Notes: generated from the letters alone by a model not told the origin. Shown: positions 1-8,989, counted from the stretch's first letter. The stretch: 64,000 nt of DNA from Paenibacillus lutimineralis (GCF_003991425.1 NZ_CP034346.1:2455501-2519500), one strand, 5' to 3'. Numbers and translations: made by a program.

Positions 1-1
1 A

Positions 2-907
2 AGTATCGAAGGCGGAGATGAGCTGTTGAGTGAGACGAGCCTTCATTTGCTCAAGGCGGGCGGCAAGCGGCTTCGCCCTGTATTTGTCTTGCTTGGCGGG
101 AAGTTCGGACAATATGATCTGGAGAAGCTGCAGCATGTGGCTGTTCCGCTGGAACTGATCCATTCCGCTTCTCTCGTCCATGACGATGTCATTGACGATG
201 CTGGAACACGCAGAGGCAAGCCTACCGTTAAGGCAAAATGGGATAATAGAATTGCAATGTATACCGGCGACTACATATACGCAAGAGCTTTGATGATTGC
301 TACAGAGCTTAAAAATCCGGAGATTCACCGGACTCTTGCCAAAGCGATGGTGCAAATGTCGATTGGCGAGATGGAACAGATCCGTGACTTTTTCAATACA
401 GAGCAATCGGTGCGCCATTACTTGCTAAGAATTCGTCGCAAGACGGCCCTTCTAATCGCAATCAGCTGTCAGTTGGGTGCGCTTGCTGCTGAGGCTCCGA
501 AAGAGGTACACTCGCTGCTGTACCAATATGGATATAATGTCGGTATGGCTTTTCAAATTCGCGATGACCTACTAGATCTGTGTGGAACAGAGAAGACCAT
601 CGGCAAGCCACCAGGCAGTGACATGCGGCAGGGTAACATAACTTTGCCAGTCATCTATGCGCTGCAGGAAGAGAAGCTTCGGGAGCCGCTGCTTGCAGAA
701 ATCCGCGGAATACAGGCTGGCAATGGAAGCGGCAGCGTGTCCAAAGCGATCGATATGATCGTCTCAAGTAATGGAATCACCCGTGCGGAGCAGTTAGCCG
801 ACTGTTTTATTGATAAAGCAATGGAAGCTTTGGCGGGCTTGCCGGAAATAAAGCCGAGAACGCATCTGAAGGAAATCGCTTTATTTATTAACAGACGCAC
901 CTATTGA
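2..907 (+). CDS. hepT: Heptaprenyl diphosphate synthase component II (5'-truncated)
   Basis: Long-chain trans-prenyltransferase subunit that would extend farnesyl diphosphate with isopentenyl diphosphate to make the menaquinone side chain. Both aspartate-rich motifs are visible: DDVIDD about 27 residues after the GGKRLRP block, and DDLLD near the middle. The frame is open to the left edge and codes for family-like residues (SIEGGDELLSE) before the first TTG at 26, so the real start lies outside the window and about 30-40 residues are missing. hepT followed by ndk and cheR matches the Bacillus subtilis order, in which hepS, menG and mtrB would lie further upstream. That upstream content is inference. 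Confidence 0.93.
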   Translation, partial: SIEGGDELLSETSLHLLKAGGKRLRPVFVLLGGKFGQYDLEKLQHVAVPLELIHSASLVHDDVIDDAGTRRGKPTVKAKWDNRIAMYTGDYIYARALMIATELKNPEIHRTLAKAMVQMSIGEMEQIRDFFNTEQSVRHYLLRIRRKTALLIAISCQLGALAAEAPKEVHSLLYQYGYNVGMAFQIRDDLLDLCGTEKTIGKPPGSDMRQGNITLPVIYALQEEKLREPLLAEIRGIQAGNGSGSVSKAIDMIVSSNGITRAEQLADCFIDKAMEALAGLPEIKPRTHLKEIALFINRRTY

Positions 908-1010
908 TACCCCTTAACGGAACGCCATTTTTCTGATAAAATACGGATGAAACCGCTATCTAGATCCTGGATCATGAAGAATTGACATTGTAAAATCGGG
1001 GGAGATTATC

Positions 1011-1454
1011 TTGGAACGTACTTTTTTAATGGTAAAACCGGATGGGGTACAGCGCGGACTCATTGGTAGAATTGTTAGCAGATTTGAAGACAAAGGTTTC
1101 AAGTTAGTTTCCGGCAAATTGGTTCAAGTTTCTGATGAGCAGGCCAAACATCACTACGCCGAGCATGAGGGTAAAAGCTTTTTCGGTGAATTGGTTGACT
1201 TTATCACGTCTGGTCCCGTATTCGCTATGGTCTGGGAAGGCGATGATGTCATCGCTTTATCTAGGATCGTTATCGGTAAGACCAAGGTAACGGAGGCGCT
1301 TCCGGGTACGATTCGCGGTGACTTTGCGGCTCACACGCCGTTTAATTTGATTCATGGCTCCGATAGCCCAGAGAGTGCTGAGCGGGAGATCGCTAACTTC
1401 TTTGAGCCAGGAGAATTACTGGGATATCAGAAGACGATTGACTCATGGATATGA
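1011..1454 (+). CDS. ndk: Nucleoside diphosphate kinase
   Basis: Transfers the gamma phosphate of ATP to nucleoside diphosphates through a phosphohistidine intermediate. At 147 residues it has the usual family length. It carries the KPDGVQRG nucleotide-binding start and the active-site signature NLIHGSDSP, with catalytic His115. The start is TTG at 1011, preceded by GGGGGAG about 7 bases upstream; no ATG fits the conserved N-terminus ([11 protein letters not shown]). The 3' end overlaps cheR by ten bases, suggesting translational coupling. The 103-base gap from hepT contains no terminator. Confidence 0.96.
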   Translation: MERTFLMVKPDGVQRGLIGRIVSRFEDKGFKLVSGKLVQVSDEQAKHHYAEHEGKSFFGELVDFITSGPVFAMVWEGDDVIALSRIVIGKTKVTEALPGTIRGDFAAHTPFNLIHGSDSPESAEREIANFFEPGELLGYQKTIDSWI

Positions 1455-2275
1455 ATAAACTCGGATTTGACACGCTGCAGACAGAACCGTCAGATCATGA
1501 TGCTGCCGATTATGCGGGATTCATTCAAAATGTAAAGAAAAATACAGGCATCGATTTGGCCCAGTACAAAGAAGCGCAAATGAAACGGCGTCTCACAACG
1601 CTGCGCAATAAAAATGGATATTCTAGCTTCACTTCCTTCTTCAAGGCAATGATGGAGAACAAAACTCTGTTCTACGAGTTTCTGGATAAGATGACGATCA
1701 ATGTATCCGAATTCTGGCGTAACCCGAACCGCTGGGAAGTTCTCCGTGACAAGGTACTGCCTGTGCTCAGCAACGAGAGATCGCGGATGAGAATATGGAG
1801 CGCTGCTTGTTCAACCGGGGAAGAGCCTTATACCTTGGCGATGATCCTCGCCGATCAAGGGCTGCTGCAAAGTACATATCTGCTGGCAACGGACATTGAT
1901 GAAGGGGCGTTATCCAAGGCGGCGCAAGGTCTATACCTAGAACGCTCGCTCAAGGATGTTCCGGTCGATGTGAGTAAGCGGTACTTTACCCAGGATGGCA
2001 TGATGTATCGATTCGACGAAGGTCTGAAGAAGCATGTTACTTTCAAGAAGCAGAATCTGCTAGCCGATTCTTTTGAGGAAGGCTTCGATCTGATCGTATG
2101 CCGCAATGTGATGATCTACTTCACCGAAGAGGCGAAGCATGATCTGTACCATAAATTTGCTCGATCATTGCGACCGGGCGGGGTTCTCTTCGTCGGTAGC
2201 ACCGAGCAGATCTTCTCGCCGGGGCAATACGATTTGGAGACTTCCGAGACCTTCTTCTACCGCAAAAAAGCTTAA
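1445..2275 (+). CDS. cheR: Chemotaxis protein methyltransferase CheR
   Basis: SAM-dependent methyltransferase that methylates glutamates of chemoreceptors for adaptation. At 276 residues it is close to the usual length. An N-terminal helical CheR domain (about residues 20-80, with [11 protein letters not shown]) precedes a Rossmann methyltransferase domain with the SAM loop [14 protein letters not shown] and the [13 protein letters not shown] motif. It starts at ATG 1445 inside the end of ndk; a second in-frame ATG at 1451 is possible. A repeat element begins about 55 bases after the stop, so cotranscription with aroC is doubtful here. Confidence 0.94.
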   Translation: MDMNKLGFDTLQTEPSDHDAADYAGFIQNVKKNTGIDLAQYKEAQMKRRLTTLRNKNGYSSFTSFFKAMMENKTLFYEFLDKMTINVSEFWRNPNRWEVLRDKVLPVLSNERSRMRIWSAACSTGEEPYTLAMILADQGLLQSTYLLATDIDEGALSKAAQGLYLERSLKDVPVDVSKRYFTQDGMMYRFDEGLKKHVTFKKQNLLADSFEEGFDLIVCRNVMIYFTEEAKHDLYHKFARSLRPGGVLFVGSTEQIFSPGQYDLETSETFFYRKKA

Positions 2276-2330
2276 GCCTACGCAGTATATTCCTGATGCT
2301 CTTGTCCGATAATGAGAAGTATCAGAGGTA

Positions 2331-2519
2331 GTTCAAAAAGTCCGCTTTTGATAAGAAAACCAATCGAGGCAATTCATGGATGAGCGACCGCGATCCAACG
2401 GTAGGTTTTCTTGCGATATAGAATTTCATCAGCTACGCTGATAACTTATAAATTCTATATCTAACACGAAGTGATTCAGGAAGCAAAAGCTTCGGTGCTG
2501 AAAACCGGCCTTTTTGAAC
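2331..2519 (+). repeat. MITE-like repeat, copy A (189 bp)
   Basis: The left end GTTCAAAAAGTCCGCTTTTG and the right end GAAAACCGGCCTTTTTGAAC are inverted repeats matching at about 17 of 20 positions. The interior holds two further dyads: TAAGAAAACC paired with GGTTTTCTT (2354-2360 and 2404-2411 area), and ATATAGAATTT paired with AAATTCTATAT around 2416-2460. The left flank AGAGGTA recurs at the same end of other copies. No coding capacity and no obvious target-site duplication were seen. It lies between cheR and a small HTH gene. This is the copy used to define plus orientation. Confidence 0.88.
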
Positions 2520-2552
2520 ACGAACGATCAGGTATCTCGTGGAGGTCAGCTT

Positions 2553-2729
2553 ATGGACAAGAGAAAGGTAATTAACGCGTATCGGCGCGGGTTCCTTACC
2601 GCGCAGGAATGTGCTCAGGTACTCGGGATTGAGCGGCGGCAGCTCGACGATCTGCTTACGGACAGTACAGAAGATCTGTATCGGCATTCTTCTGCGACCG
2701 TGGGGCATAGACAGTCGGCAACGAAATAA
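2553..2729 (+). CDS. Small helix-turn-helix protein
   Basis: A 58-residue protein beginning MDKRKVINAYRRGFLT. The segment up to about residue 33 (FLTAQECAQVLGIERRQLDDLL) reads as a helix-turn-helix like those of sigma region 4 or MerR-type DNA-binding units; the tail is polar. The start is ATG 2553 with GTGGAGG 7-11 bases upstream, so an upstream in-frame extension into the repeat is unlikely to be real. It is followed by a strong terminator and sits between cheR and aroC, where B. subtilis has no gene. The function is unknown, and DNA binding is inferred from the motif only. Confidence 0.7.
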   Translation: MDKRKVINAYRRGFLTAQECAQVLGIERRQLDDLLTDSTEDLYRHSSATVGHRQSATK

Positions 2730-2733
2730 TACG

Positions 2734-2776
2734 AAAGCGCATCATCCTTCTAGGGTTTAGGAGGGGGTGCGTTTTT
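2734..2776 (+). terminator. Intrinsic terminator after small HTH gene
   Basis: An imperfect stem (AAAGCGCA...CCTTCT against AGGAGG...TGCGTTTTT) is followed by five T. It separates the upstream hepT-cheR block from the aro-trp supraoperon promoter. Confidence 0.75.
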
Positions 2777-2879
2777 GCTTTAGATATATAAATTTACCTC
2801 TTATGTAGTCACATTTCGATTGAGATGCTAGAATAGAATCTAACTTTAATCCGGTTGTTCTTAGTGGCATATGGTTTTC

Positions 2880-2909
2880 TTGTCAAAAGGAAAGGTCATA
2901 TACTATAAT
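2880..2909 (+). promoter_or_regulatory. SigmaA-type promoter for aroC-aroB-aroH
   Basis: A -35 TTGTCA at 2880-2885 and a perfect -10 TATAAT at 2904-2909 are separated by 18 bases. The predicted start near 2917 gives a leader of about 55 bases before aroC. The segment 2777-2879 upstream is AT-rich and holds nothing else recognisable. Confidence 0.7.
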
Positions 2910-2971
2910 GATCAGAGTAATTATCGGGTTTTAGCTCTTTACAGTTTAACAGTTTAAAGGGGGAACGCAGC

Positions 2972-4141
2972 ATGACTTTGCGTTATTTAACGGCTGGGGA
3001 GACACATGGTCCTCAGTTGACTGCTATTATCGAGGGATTGCCTAGCAATCTGCATCTGGATTTTGAGGCGCTTAATTATGAGCTCGCCCGTCGTCAGAAG
3101 GGCTATGGCCGTGGCAGACGGATGCAAATCGAGAAAGATACCGCGGCTATTGTCGGTGGCGTTCGCCATGGATATACGACCGGAGCGCCTGTCGCTGTCG
3201 TTGTAGAGAATAACGACTGGACGCATTGGCGTAATATTATGAATGTTGAGCCTGTTGAAGGCACTGACGAAGAGAAACGTCGTGTTCATCGTCCTCGTCC
3301 GGGTCACGCTGACTTGAATGGCGGACTCAAATATGATCTGAAGGATCTCCGCAACGTGCTGGAGCGCTCTAGTGCACGTGAGACCGCAGTTCGCGTCGCC
3401 GTTGGCGCGATCGCCAAGCAATTCCTGGGCCGCTTCGGCATTAAGATCGGTGGTCAAGTGAAGAGAATCGGCGAGATCGAAGCTCCTCCACATCAATTGT
3501 CTCTGGATGAGCTAATAGAGATTACTGAACAATCCTCTGTCCGTGTAGCGGATAAGGCTACAGAGAAGAAGATGGAGGAATACATCGATAAAATTAAGGC
3601 CGAAGGCGATTCGATCGGTGGTATTGTAGAATGTATCGTTGAAGGCGTGCCGGTTGGACTCGGTAGTCATGTGCAATATGACCGCAAGCTGGATGGACGA
3701 ATCGCTCAAGCAGTTATGTCGATAAATGCTTTCAAGGGTGTAGAGATCGGTATCGGATTTGAAGCGGGCACAATACCTGGTTCACAGGTGCATGATGAGA
3801 TTCTGTACAGTGAGGAGCGCGGATACTATCGGGCAAGCAATCGTCTTGGCGGCTTCGAAGGCGGGATGACGAACGGCATGCCGATTGTTGTACGTGGGGT
3901 AATGAAGCCGATCCCGACGCTCTATAAGCCACTACAGAGCATTGATATTGATACGAAAGAGCCATTTACTGCTCAGGTAGAACGCTCTGATGCATGTGCT
4001 GTACCCGCAGCAAGCGTAGTACTAGAGCATGTCGTAGCCTGGGAAGTGGCGAAGGCTTTCCTTGAGAAATTTGGCGGCGACTCCATCGAAGAGATTGAGC
4101 GCAACTACAAGGGCTACCTGGCTCAATTGGAGGCCTACTAA
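2972..4141 (+). CDS. aroC: Chorismate synthase
   Basis: Converts 5-enolpyruvylshikimate 3-phosphate to chorismate using reduced FMN; it is the last step of the shikimate pathway and is named aroF in B. subtilis. The 389 residues match the family length. Visible signatures are GETHGPQ near the start, [23 protein letters not shown] and the C-terminal [13 protein letters not shown]. The start has AAAGGGGG about 8 bases upstream. The stop overlaps the aroB ATG (TAATG), so the two are translationally coupled. Confidence 0.97.
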   Translation: MTLRYLTAGETHGPQLTAIIEGLPSNLHLDFEALNYELARRQKGYGRGRRMQIEKDTAAIVGGVRHGYTTGAPVAVVVENNDWTHWRNIMNVEPVEGTDEEKRRVHRPRPGHADLNGGLKYDLKDLRNVLERSSARETAVRVAVGAIAKQFLGRFGIKIGGQVKRIGEIEAPPHQLSLDELIEITEQSSVRVADKATEKKMEEYIDKIKAEGDSIGGIVECIVEGVPVGLGSHVQYDRKLDGRIAQAVMSINAFKGVEIGIGFEAGTIPGSQVHDEILYSEERGYYRASNRLGGFEGGMTNGMPIVVRGVMKPIPTLYKPLQSIDIDTKEPFTAQVERSDACAVPAASVVLEHVVAWEVAKAFLEKFGGDSIEEIERNYKGYLAQLEAY

Positions 4142-5244
4142 TGAGAACGCTGGAAGTAGATTTGGGGGATCGATCTTACCCGATCTATATTGGCGGAGAT
4201 TTGCTGGAACAAGCGGGCGCTTATTTTGAGCGTCATGAATTAACGAAGAAGAGTCCGGTACTGATCGTTACAGATACCAATGTAGCTCCGCTGCATTTGC
4301 GGAAGGTTGAAGTCTCTCTGCAGTCGAGCGGTTACCGGACAGTTCATCATATTGTTGAGGCCGGTGAGCCTTCAAAATCACTGGCTGTATTTGAAGAAGT
4401 AATGACGACGGCGATTGAGAGCGGTCTGGATCGTAAATCATCCGTTGTAGCTCTCGGTGGCGGTGTGGTTGGCGATTTGGCAGGATTTGTAGCTGCTTCT
4501 TATATGCGCGGAGTAAACTTCATACAAATGCCGACGACCATTCTGGCTCATGACAGCAGCGTTGGCGGCAAGGTGGCGGTCAATCACCGTCTGGCTAAAA
4601 ACATGATCGGTGCCTTCTATCAGCCTGAGATGGTTCTCTACGATGTTAGTTCATTGCAGACCCTGCCGAATCGTGAAGTACGCGCAGGGTTGTCCGAGAT
4701 GGTGAAGCATGGCTTGATCTGGGATCAGCAGTTCACCGACTGGTGCGGGGACAATGCTGGCAAATTGCTATCACTAGACCCGGAAACTCTGGAATATGGT
4801 TTGATTCAGGGCTGCGGGGTTAAAGCGAAGGTTGTAGCGGCCGACGAGCGGGAGCAAGGACTCCGCGCTATTCTCAATCTTGGCCATACGCTTGGTCATG
4901 CGATTGAAGCCACCGGAGGCTATGGCGAGTATTTGCACGGAGAGGCCATCTCCATTGGTATGGCTGCAGCGGCTTTGATTGCCGTTCATCGCGGCAAAGA
5001 GGCAGCGCTATATGAGAGAACAGTAGAGCTTCTGCAAGGCTTCGGACTTCCAACAGCCATGCCAGTGCATTTGGATGAAGATCAACTGATCTCAGCCATG
5101 ATGCATGACAAGAAGTTTACAGAGAACAAAATTGTATTCGTACTCCCGGTTCAAATCGGAAAGGTAGAGATTGTCTCCGATGTGACACTAGATGAGGTAC
5201 GCCGGGTTATCGCGGAATTGAAAGGGGAAAGACAGAATGTATAA
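4141..5244 (+). CDS. aroB: 3-dehydroquinate synthase
   Basis: Cyclises DAHP to 3-dehydroquinate, using NAD and a divalent metal. The 367 residues fit the family. The NAD-binding GGGVVGDLAGFVAASYMRG stretch, DSSVGGKVAVNH and the metal-ligand helix LNLGHTLGHAIE are present. Its ATG overlaps the aroC stop, and its own end overlaps aroH by eight bases, so all three aro genes are one tightly coupled unit. The order matches B. subtilis. Confidence 0.97.
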   Translation: MRTLEVDLGDRSYPIYIGGDLLEQAGAYFERHELTKKSPVLIVTDTNVAPLHLRKVEVSLQSSGYRTVHHIVEAGEPSKSLAVFEEVMTTAIESGLDRKSSVVALGGGVVGDLAGFVAASYMRGVNFIQMPTTILAHDSSVGGKVAVNHRLAKNMIGAFYQPEMVLYDVSSLQTLPNREVRAGLSEMVKHGLIWDQQFTDWCGDNAGKLLSLDPETLEYGLIQGCGVKAKVVAADEREQGLRAILNLGHTLGHAIEATGGYGEYLHGEAISIGMAAAALIAVHRGKEAALYERTVELLQGFGLPTAMPVHLDEDQLISAMMHDKKFTENKIVFVLPVQIGKVEIVSDVTLDEVRRVIAELKGERQNV

Positions 5245-5608
5245 TCGCGGCATCCGCGGAGCAACGACGGTAGCTCATAACGAGGGACAGGAAATTTTGG
5301 ACGCTACAGCAGAGCTATTGAAGAAGGTCGTCGCTGCCAATGAGATTTTGCCTGAGGACATTTGCAGTGTCTGGATTACAGTTACGCCTGATCTTGATGC
5401 TGCTTTTCCTGCTAAGGCAATTCGTGTGCTGCAGGGCTGGGATATGGTTCCGCTGATGTGTTCGACCGAGATCCCAGTAAAGAACGCGCTTCCGAAGTGC
5501 ATCCGGCTGTTGATTCATGTAAATACGAATAAGACGCAGCGGGAAATGAAGCATATCTATATGAATGAGGCGAGAAGCCTTCGTCCGGATATCAGCGGGC
5601 AAGCTTAA
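5237..5608 (+). CDS. aroH: Monofunctional chorismate mutase (AroH type)
   Basis: Rearranges chorismate to prephenate for Phe and Tyr synthesis. At 123 residues it is the trimeric B. subtilis AroH type, not the helical AroQ type. Family hallmarks are RGIRGATTV at the start with the active-site arginine, the MCSTEIPV segment with Cys and Glu, and LIHVNT. It overlaps aroB by eight bases. It is followed by the trp leader rather than by trpE directly. Confidence 0.96.
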   Translation: MYNRGIRGATTVAHNEGQEILDATAELLKKVVAANEILPEDICSVWITVTPDLDAAFPAKAIRVLQGWDMVPLMCSTEIPVKNALPKCIRLLIHVNTNKTQREMKHIYMNEARSLRPDISGQA

Positions 5609-5645
5609 TACCCGAATGTTGTCTGGATTAGGCAAAAAAAGAAAG

Positions 5646-5674
5646 TTGCCAACCGACAAAGAATCATGTATATT
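5646..5674 (+). promoter_or_regulatory. Promoter of the trp leader
   Basis: A -35 TTGCCA at 5646-5651 and a -10 TATATT at 5669-5674 have an exact 17-base spacer. Transcription would start near 5681, about 25 bases before the GAG/TAG triplet array. No terminator lies between aroH and this site, so readthrough from the aro promoter is also likely, as in B. subtilis. Confidence 0.65.
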
Positions 5675-5705
5675 AATTTTAAGATTTTGGTTAAGAATGG
5701 TTTTT

Positions 5706-5755
5706 GAGCTGAGTAGAGTTGAGATGAGCAGAGTTTAGCTGAGAGAGTAGTCTAG
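5706..5755 (+). promoter_or_regulatory. TRAP binding site (GAG/TAG triplet array)
   Basis: GAG or TAG triplets start at 5706, 5711, 5716, 5721, 5726, 5731, 5736 and 5741 with exact five-base periodicity. GAG then recurs at 5743/5745, with TAG at 5748 and TAG at 5753, for a total of about 11. This is the recognition pattern of the 11-subunit tryptophan RNA-binding attenuation protein (MtrB): (G/U)AG separated by two bases. The bases GTAGAGTT at 5713-5720 can pair with AACCTCTAC at 5960-5968, one C bulged, the 5' arm of the downstream terminator. Tryptophan-loaded TRAP should therefore block an antiterminator and allow termination. Confidence 0.88.
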
Positions 5756-5960
5756 TTCAGATATTATGCCTGAAATAGTCAGGACATACAGAGGGATGAA
5801 TCTATAGGGGAACCTATACATGGGGACGGGTGTATTTGCTGTTCCGTAGGAATTATGAGACTCCAGTTTATTTTGGGATACGTAATTTCTGTGATTTTCA
5901 TTCCGTATGCCTGTCGGCATCGTACAGGACAGACGTCACTTCATACTGCGAATCTAAGTA

Positions 5961-5987
5961 ACCTCTACTTCGGTAGAGGTTTTTTTG
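5961..5987 (+). terminator. trp attenuator terminator
   Basis: A perfect 8-bp stem, ACCTCTAC and GTAGAGGT, with a TTCG tetraloop is followed by seven T. It lies about 205 bases after the TRAP site and 380 bases before trpE. The intervening 5757-5960 stretch has small hairpins (CCTGA/TCAGG near 5770; TATAGG/CCTATA near 5805) and no tryptophan-rich leader peptide. The 5' arm can alternatively pair with the TRAP site, the expected attenuator switch. Confidence 0.85.
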
Positions 5988-6004
5988 TTTTCAATAAAGA
6001 GGAA

Positions 6005-6327
6005 GTTCAAAAAGTCCACTTTTGATAAGAAAACCTGATCGAGGCTAGTTTCAAGGATGAGCGACCGCGTTCAAAGGTAGGTTTTCTTGCGATATAGAAT
6101 TTCATCAACTCCGTTGATAACTTATAAATTCTATATCTAACACGAAGTTACAACTGAAAGTTTTTTCGGCATCGAATCTTGAATTCAGCCGGGCCTAAGC
6201 AAATGCTTACGAAGTCATGTTTCCTACGGAAACATCTTAGGTGCTCACGTACCCACTACGTACGCTGCGCTCCTCACGCCCTAGCTTCATCCAACCTTCT
6301 CGGTGCTGAAAATCGGACTTTTTGAAC
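6005..6327 (+). repeat. MITE-like repeat, copy B (323 bp, fullest copy)
   Basis: The termini are GTTCAAAAAGTCCACTTTTG and GAAAATCGGACTTTTTGAAC. The left module (6005-6150) matches copy A, including the AAGAAAACC/GGTTTTCTT and ATATAGAATTT/AAATTCTATAT dyads. The right module (6150-6300) carries ATCTTGAATTCAGCCGGGCC, CATGTTTCCTACGGAAACAT and CTAGCTTCATCCAACCTTCT, which recur in copies C, D and G. It is inserted between the trp attenuator and trpE, so the trp transcript must cross it. No coding capacity was seen. Confidence 0.9.
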
Positions 6328-6368
6328 AACTCGTATTACAAAAGATGAAAAGAAGGAAGTGATCGAGC

Positions 6369-7943
6369 ATGACAACCCCACAGGTTGAGCAGGTGATTGC
6401 AATGGCAAAAGACTATAATTTGATTCCGATCGTACGCACATTGCTGGCGGATATGGAGTCGCCTATCCGTATTTTCCGGCGGATCGCCGAGCGGGAACGG
6501 GCATTTTTGCTGGAGAGTGTAGAGGGTGGTGTGAACTGGGCGCGCTATTCCTTCATCGGCAAAGATCCGTTCATGATGATTACCGCTAAGAAAGGCCAGC
6601 TAGTTGTAGAGCGCGGCGGCGTCAAGGAGCAGAAACAGTCACAAAAACCTGTGGAGGAGCTTCGCTCTATCCTAAGGGGATTCCGTAGCCCGATGCTTCC
6701 AGAACTGCCCCCTTTCACCGGAGGAGCTATTGGGTTCTTTGGATATGATCTGCTGCAGTATTATGAGAAGCTGCCGGAGCACCGGATCGATGATCTCAAT
6801 ATGAATGACTTGCAGTTCATGTTCTGCGATCAGATTATCGTCTTCGATCACGTGAAGCAGCGCATTCTGCTGATTTCCAATGTGCATGTCAAAGATGGAG
6901 CTCTCGAGGAAGATATACGCAGGGCTTACCAGGAGGCGGAGCTTAAGCTTGATGAAGCAGATGTATTTCTGCAAGATGAGGACCCGGCCGAGAAGTTCAA
7001 TCGGCAGCCGATTCCCGCGCAAGTAGAGCTTGGGGATGTTCGTTCCAATCTGACGAAGGAACAGTTCATAGCGAACGTCGAGAAGGGCCGGGAGTATATC
7101 CGAGCCGGAGATATATTTCAAGTTGTATTATCGCAGCGGTTCCATATTGAGACAGAGGTCGATCCGCTGCATGTGTATAGAGTTCTGAGGACGCTGAATC
7201 CCTCGCCGTATATGTATTATCTCAAGATGGACGACGAGATTATCGTCGGAACATCGCCTGAGGTGCTAGTGAAGGTGGAGGGAGACCGGGTAGAGACACG
7301 GCCAATAGCTGGCTCGAGACCGCGTGGTGCTACCACTGCGGAAGATCTGGCACTCGAGGCCGAGCTGCTGCAGGATGAGAAGGAACGGGCAGAGCATCTG
7401 ATGCTGGTTGATTTGGGACGTAATGATCTCGGCAGAGTATCGGAGTTCGGTAGTGTGAAGTGTGAGTCCTATATGAATATTGAACGCTATTCGCACATCA
7501 TGCACATGGTCTCCAAGGTATCCGGCAAAATACGGAGCGACAAGGACTTTTTCGATGCCTTTCTGTCCTGTATGCCGGCGGGAACCGTATCAGGCGCGCC
7601 GAAGCTGAGAGCGATGGAGATCATCGCCGAGCTAGAGCAGCAGGCAAGAGGAACCTATGCTGGAGCGATCGGCTATCTTGGGTTTTCAGGCAATATGGAT
7701 TCTTGCATTACAATTCGGACGATCGTATTCAAGAACGGCAAGGCTTATGTGCAGGCCGGGGGCGGGATCGTATGGGACTCGGTGCCGGAGAACGAATATC
7801 AGGAATCAGTGAATAAGGCGAAGGCGTTGTTAACGGCAATTCGGATGGCTGAGCAGATGTTTCCGATGCAAGAGAAGGATGAAGCGGTGATCAATCAGGA
7901 TTATTTATATGAATATACGCCTGCGGGGCTAAGAAGGGAGTAG
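6369..7943 (+). CDS. trpE: Anthranilate synthase component I
   Basis: Converts chorismate to anthranilate with ammonia from a glutaminase partner. At 524 residues it has the usual length. An N-terminal regulatory half precedes the chorismate-binding domain, with DIFQVVLSQR, GTSPEVLVK, RPIAGSRPRG, ERAEHLMLVDLGRND and GTVSGAPKLRAMEI. The start has GAAGGAAG 8 bases upstream. No trpG follows, as in B. subtilis, where the amidotransferase is shared with the folate operon elsewhere. Regulation is probably by the TRAP leader; a repeat element separates it from that leader. Confidence 0.97.
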   Translation: MTTPQVEQVIAMAKDYNLIPIVRTLLADMESPIRIFRRIAERERAFLLESVEGGVNWARYSFIGKDPFMMITAKKGQLVVERGGVKEQKQSQKPVEELRSILRGFRSPMLPELPPFTGGAIGFFGYDLLQYYEKLPEHRIDDLNMNDLQFMFCDQIIVFDHVKQRILLISNVHVKDGALEEDIRRAYQEAELKLDEADVFLQDEDPAEKFNRQPIPAQVELGDVRSNLTKEQFIANVEKGREYIRAGDIFQVVLSQRFHIETEVDPLHVYRVLRTLNPSPYMYYLKMDDEIIVGTSPEVLVKVEGDRVETRPIAGSRPRGATTAEDLALEAELLQDEKERAEHLMLVDLGRNDLGRVSEFGSVKCESYMNIERYSHIMHMVSKVSGKIRSDKDFFDAFLSCMPAGTVSGAPKLRAMEIIAELEQQARGTYAGAIGYLGFSGNMDSCITIRTIVFKNGKAYVQAGGGIVWDSVPENEYQESVNKAKALLTAIRMAEQMFPMQEKDEAVINQDYLYEYTPAGLRRE

Positions 7944-7948
7944 AGAGG

Positions 7949-8989
7949 ATGAACGGACAACATATTGTGCAATCTGGATTGCAACGGGTTATTGCCGGCC
8001 AACATTTGGCGCGGCAAGAAGCGAAGGAAGTCATGGAAGTCATTATGAGCGGAGAATCGACCCCGGCGCAAATTGGCGGCCTTCTGACGGCTTTGAGAAT
8101 TAAGGGTGAGACGATCGAAGAAATTACTGGATTTGCCGAGGCTATGCGCTTGCAGGGGAACCGGATGTACACAGAGTCAACTCGGTTGTTGGATACTTGC
8201 GGTACTGGCGGCTCTGGTATTCACAAATTCAATATTTCAACGACATCAGCCATTGTTGCCGCATCGGTGTCTGTTCGCGTAGCCAAGCACGGCAACCGCT
8301 CTGCTTCTGGCCGCGCTGGCAGCGCGGATGTGTTAGAAGCGCTCGGAGTGAACATCCATCTGGATGCAGAGCAGGCGAAGCGCTGTCTCGACCAGATCGG
8401 AATCTGCTTCCTGTTCGCGCAGATTTATCATCCGTCGATGAAGTATGCGGCAGGGCCACGCAAAGAATTGGGAGTGCGGACAGTGTTCAACATGCTCGGT
8501 CCGTTGACGAATCCGGCCGGTGCTGACCGGCAAGTGCTGGGAATCTATGATGCCGACAAGACTCAGACGATTGCCAGTGTGCTTCGTGAGCTAGGTTCAA
8601 AGCGGGCACTTGTTGTAACGAGCCGGGAAGGGCTGGACGAGATCAGCATCTCGTCGCCAACCCTGATCTCGGAGTTGAAAGACGGAGAAGTGAATACCTA
8701 TGAAATTCAGCCGGAAGATATCGGCTTAAAAGCATATCCGCTCACTGAAATGATGGGAGGAGATCCGGCTACGAACGCCGCGATTATCTCGCGGGTACTT
8801 CAAGGCGAGAAGGGGGCTTACCGAGATGTGGTGCTGGCGAATGCCGGAGCATGCATTTATGTGTCTGGCCTGGCCGACAGCATTCGTGAGGGTGTAGTCA
8901 TTGCTGCAGAGTCGATCGATTCGGGGAAAGCATACAGCAAGCTGGAACAGCTTATTCATACAACGGAGGATTTAAGTTATGTATCTTGA
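7949..8989 (+). CDS. trpD: Anthranilate phosphoribosyltransferase
   Basis: Joins anthranilate to phosphoribosyl pyrophosphate. The 346 residues are typical. It shows the PRPP-binding CGTGGSG loop near residue 76, KHGNRSASGRAGSADVLEALG, and RKELGVRTVFNMLGPLTNP. It starts five bases after trpE with AGAGAGG upstream and overlaps the start of trpC by 11 bases. Confidence 0.97.
   Translation: MNGQHIVQSGLQRVIAGQHLARQEAKEVMEVIMSGESTPAQIGGLLTALRIKGETIEEITGFAEAMRLQGNRMYTESTRLLDTCGTGGSGIHKFNISTTSAIVAASVSVRVAKHGNRSASGRAGSADVLEALGVNIHLDAEQAKRCLDQIGICFLFAQIYHPSMKYAAGPRKELGVRTVFNMLGPLTNPAGADRQVLGIYDADKTQTIASVLRELGSKRALVVTSREGLDEISISSPTLISELKDGEVNTYEIQPEDIGLKAYPLTEMMGGDPATNAAIISRVLQGEKGAYRDVVLANAGACIYVSGLADSIREGVVIAAESIDSGKAYSKLEQLIHTTEDLSYVS

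Noticed and set aside
2433..2708. 91-codon minus-strand frame across repeat copy A
   Set aside because: It overlaps the repeat and antisense of the small HTH gene, has no ribosome binding site and shows no protein-like pattern.
5757..5960. Leader peptide type trp attenuator
   Set aside because: The only short frames (for example a 13-codon frame from 5766) contain no tryptophan codons and have no ribosome binding site. The GAG/TAG array explains regulation better.
8197..8526. 109-codon frame inside trpD
   Set aside because: It is a shifted frame of a clearly conserved gene; composition is Arg/Ser-rich as expected from an out-of-frame reading.
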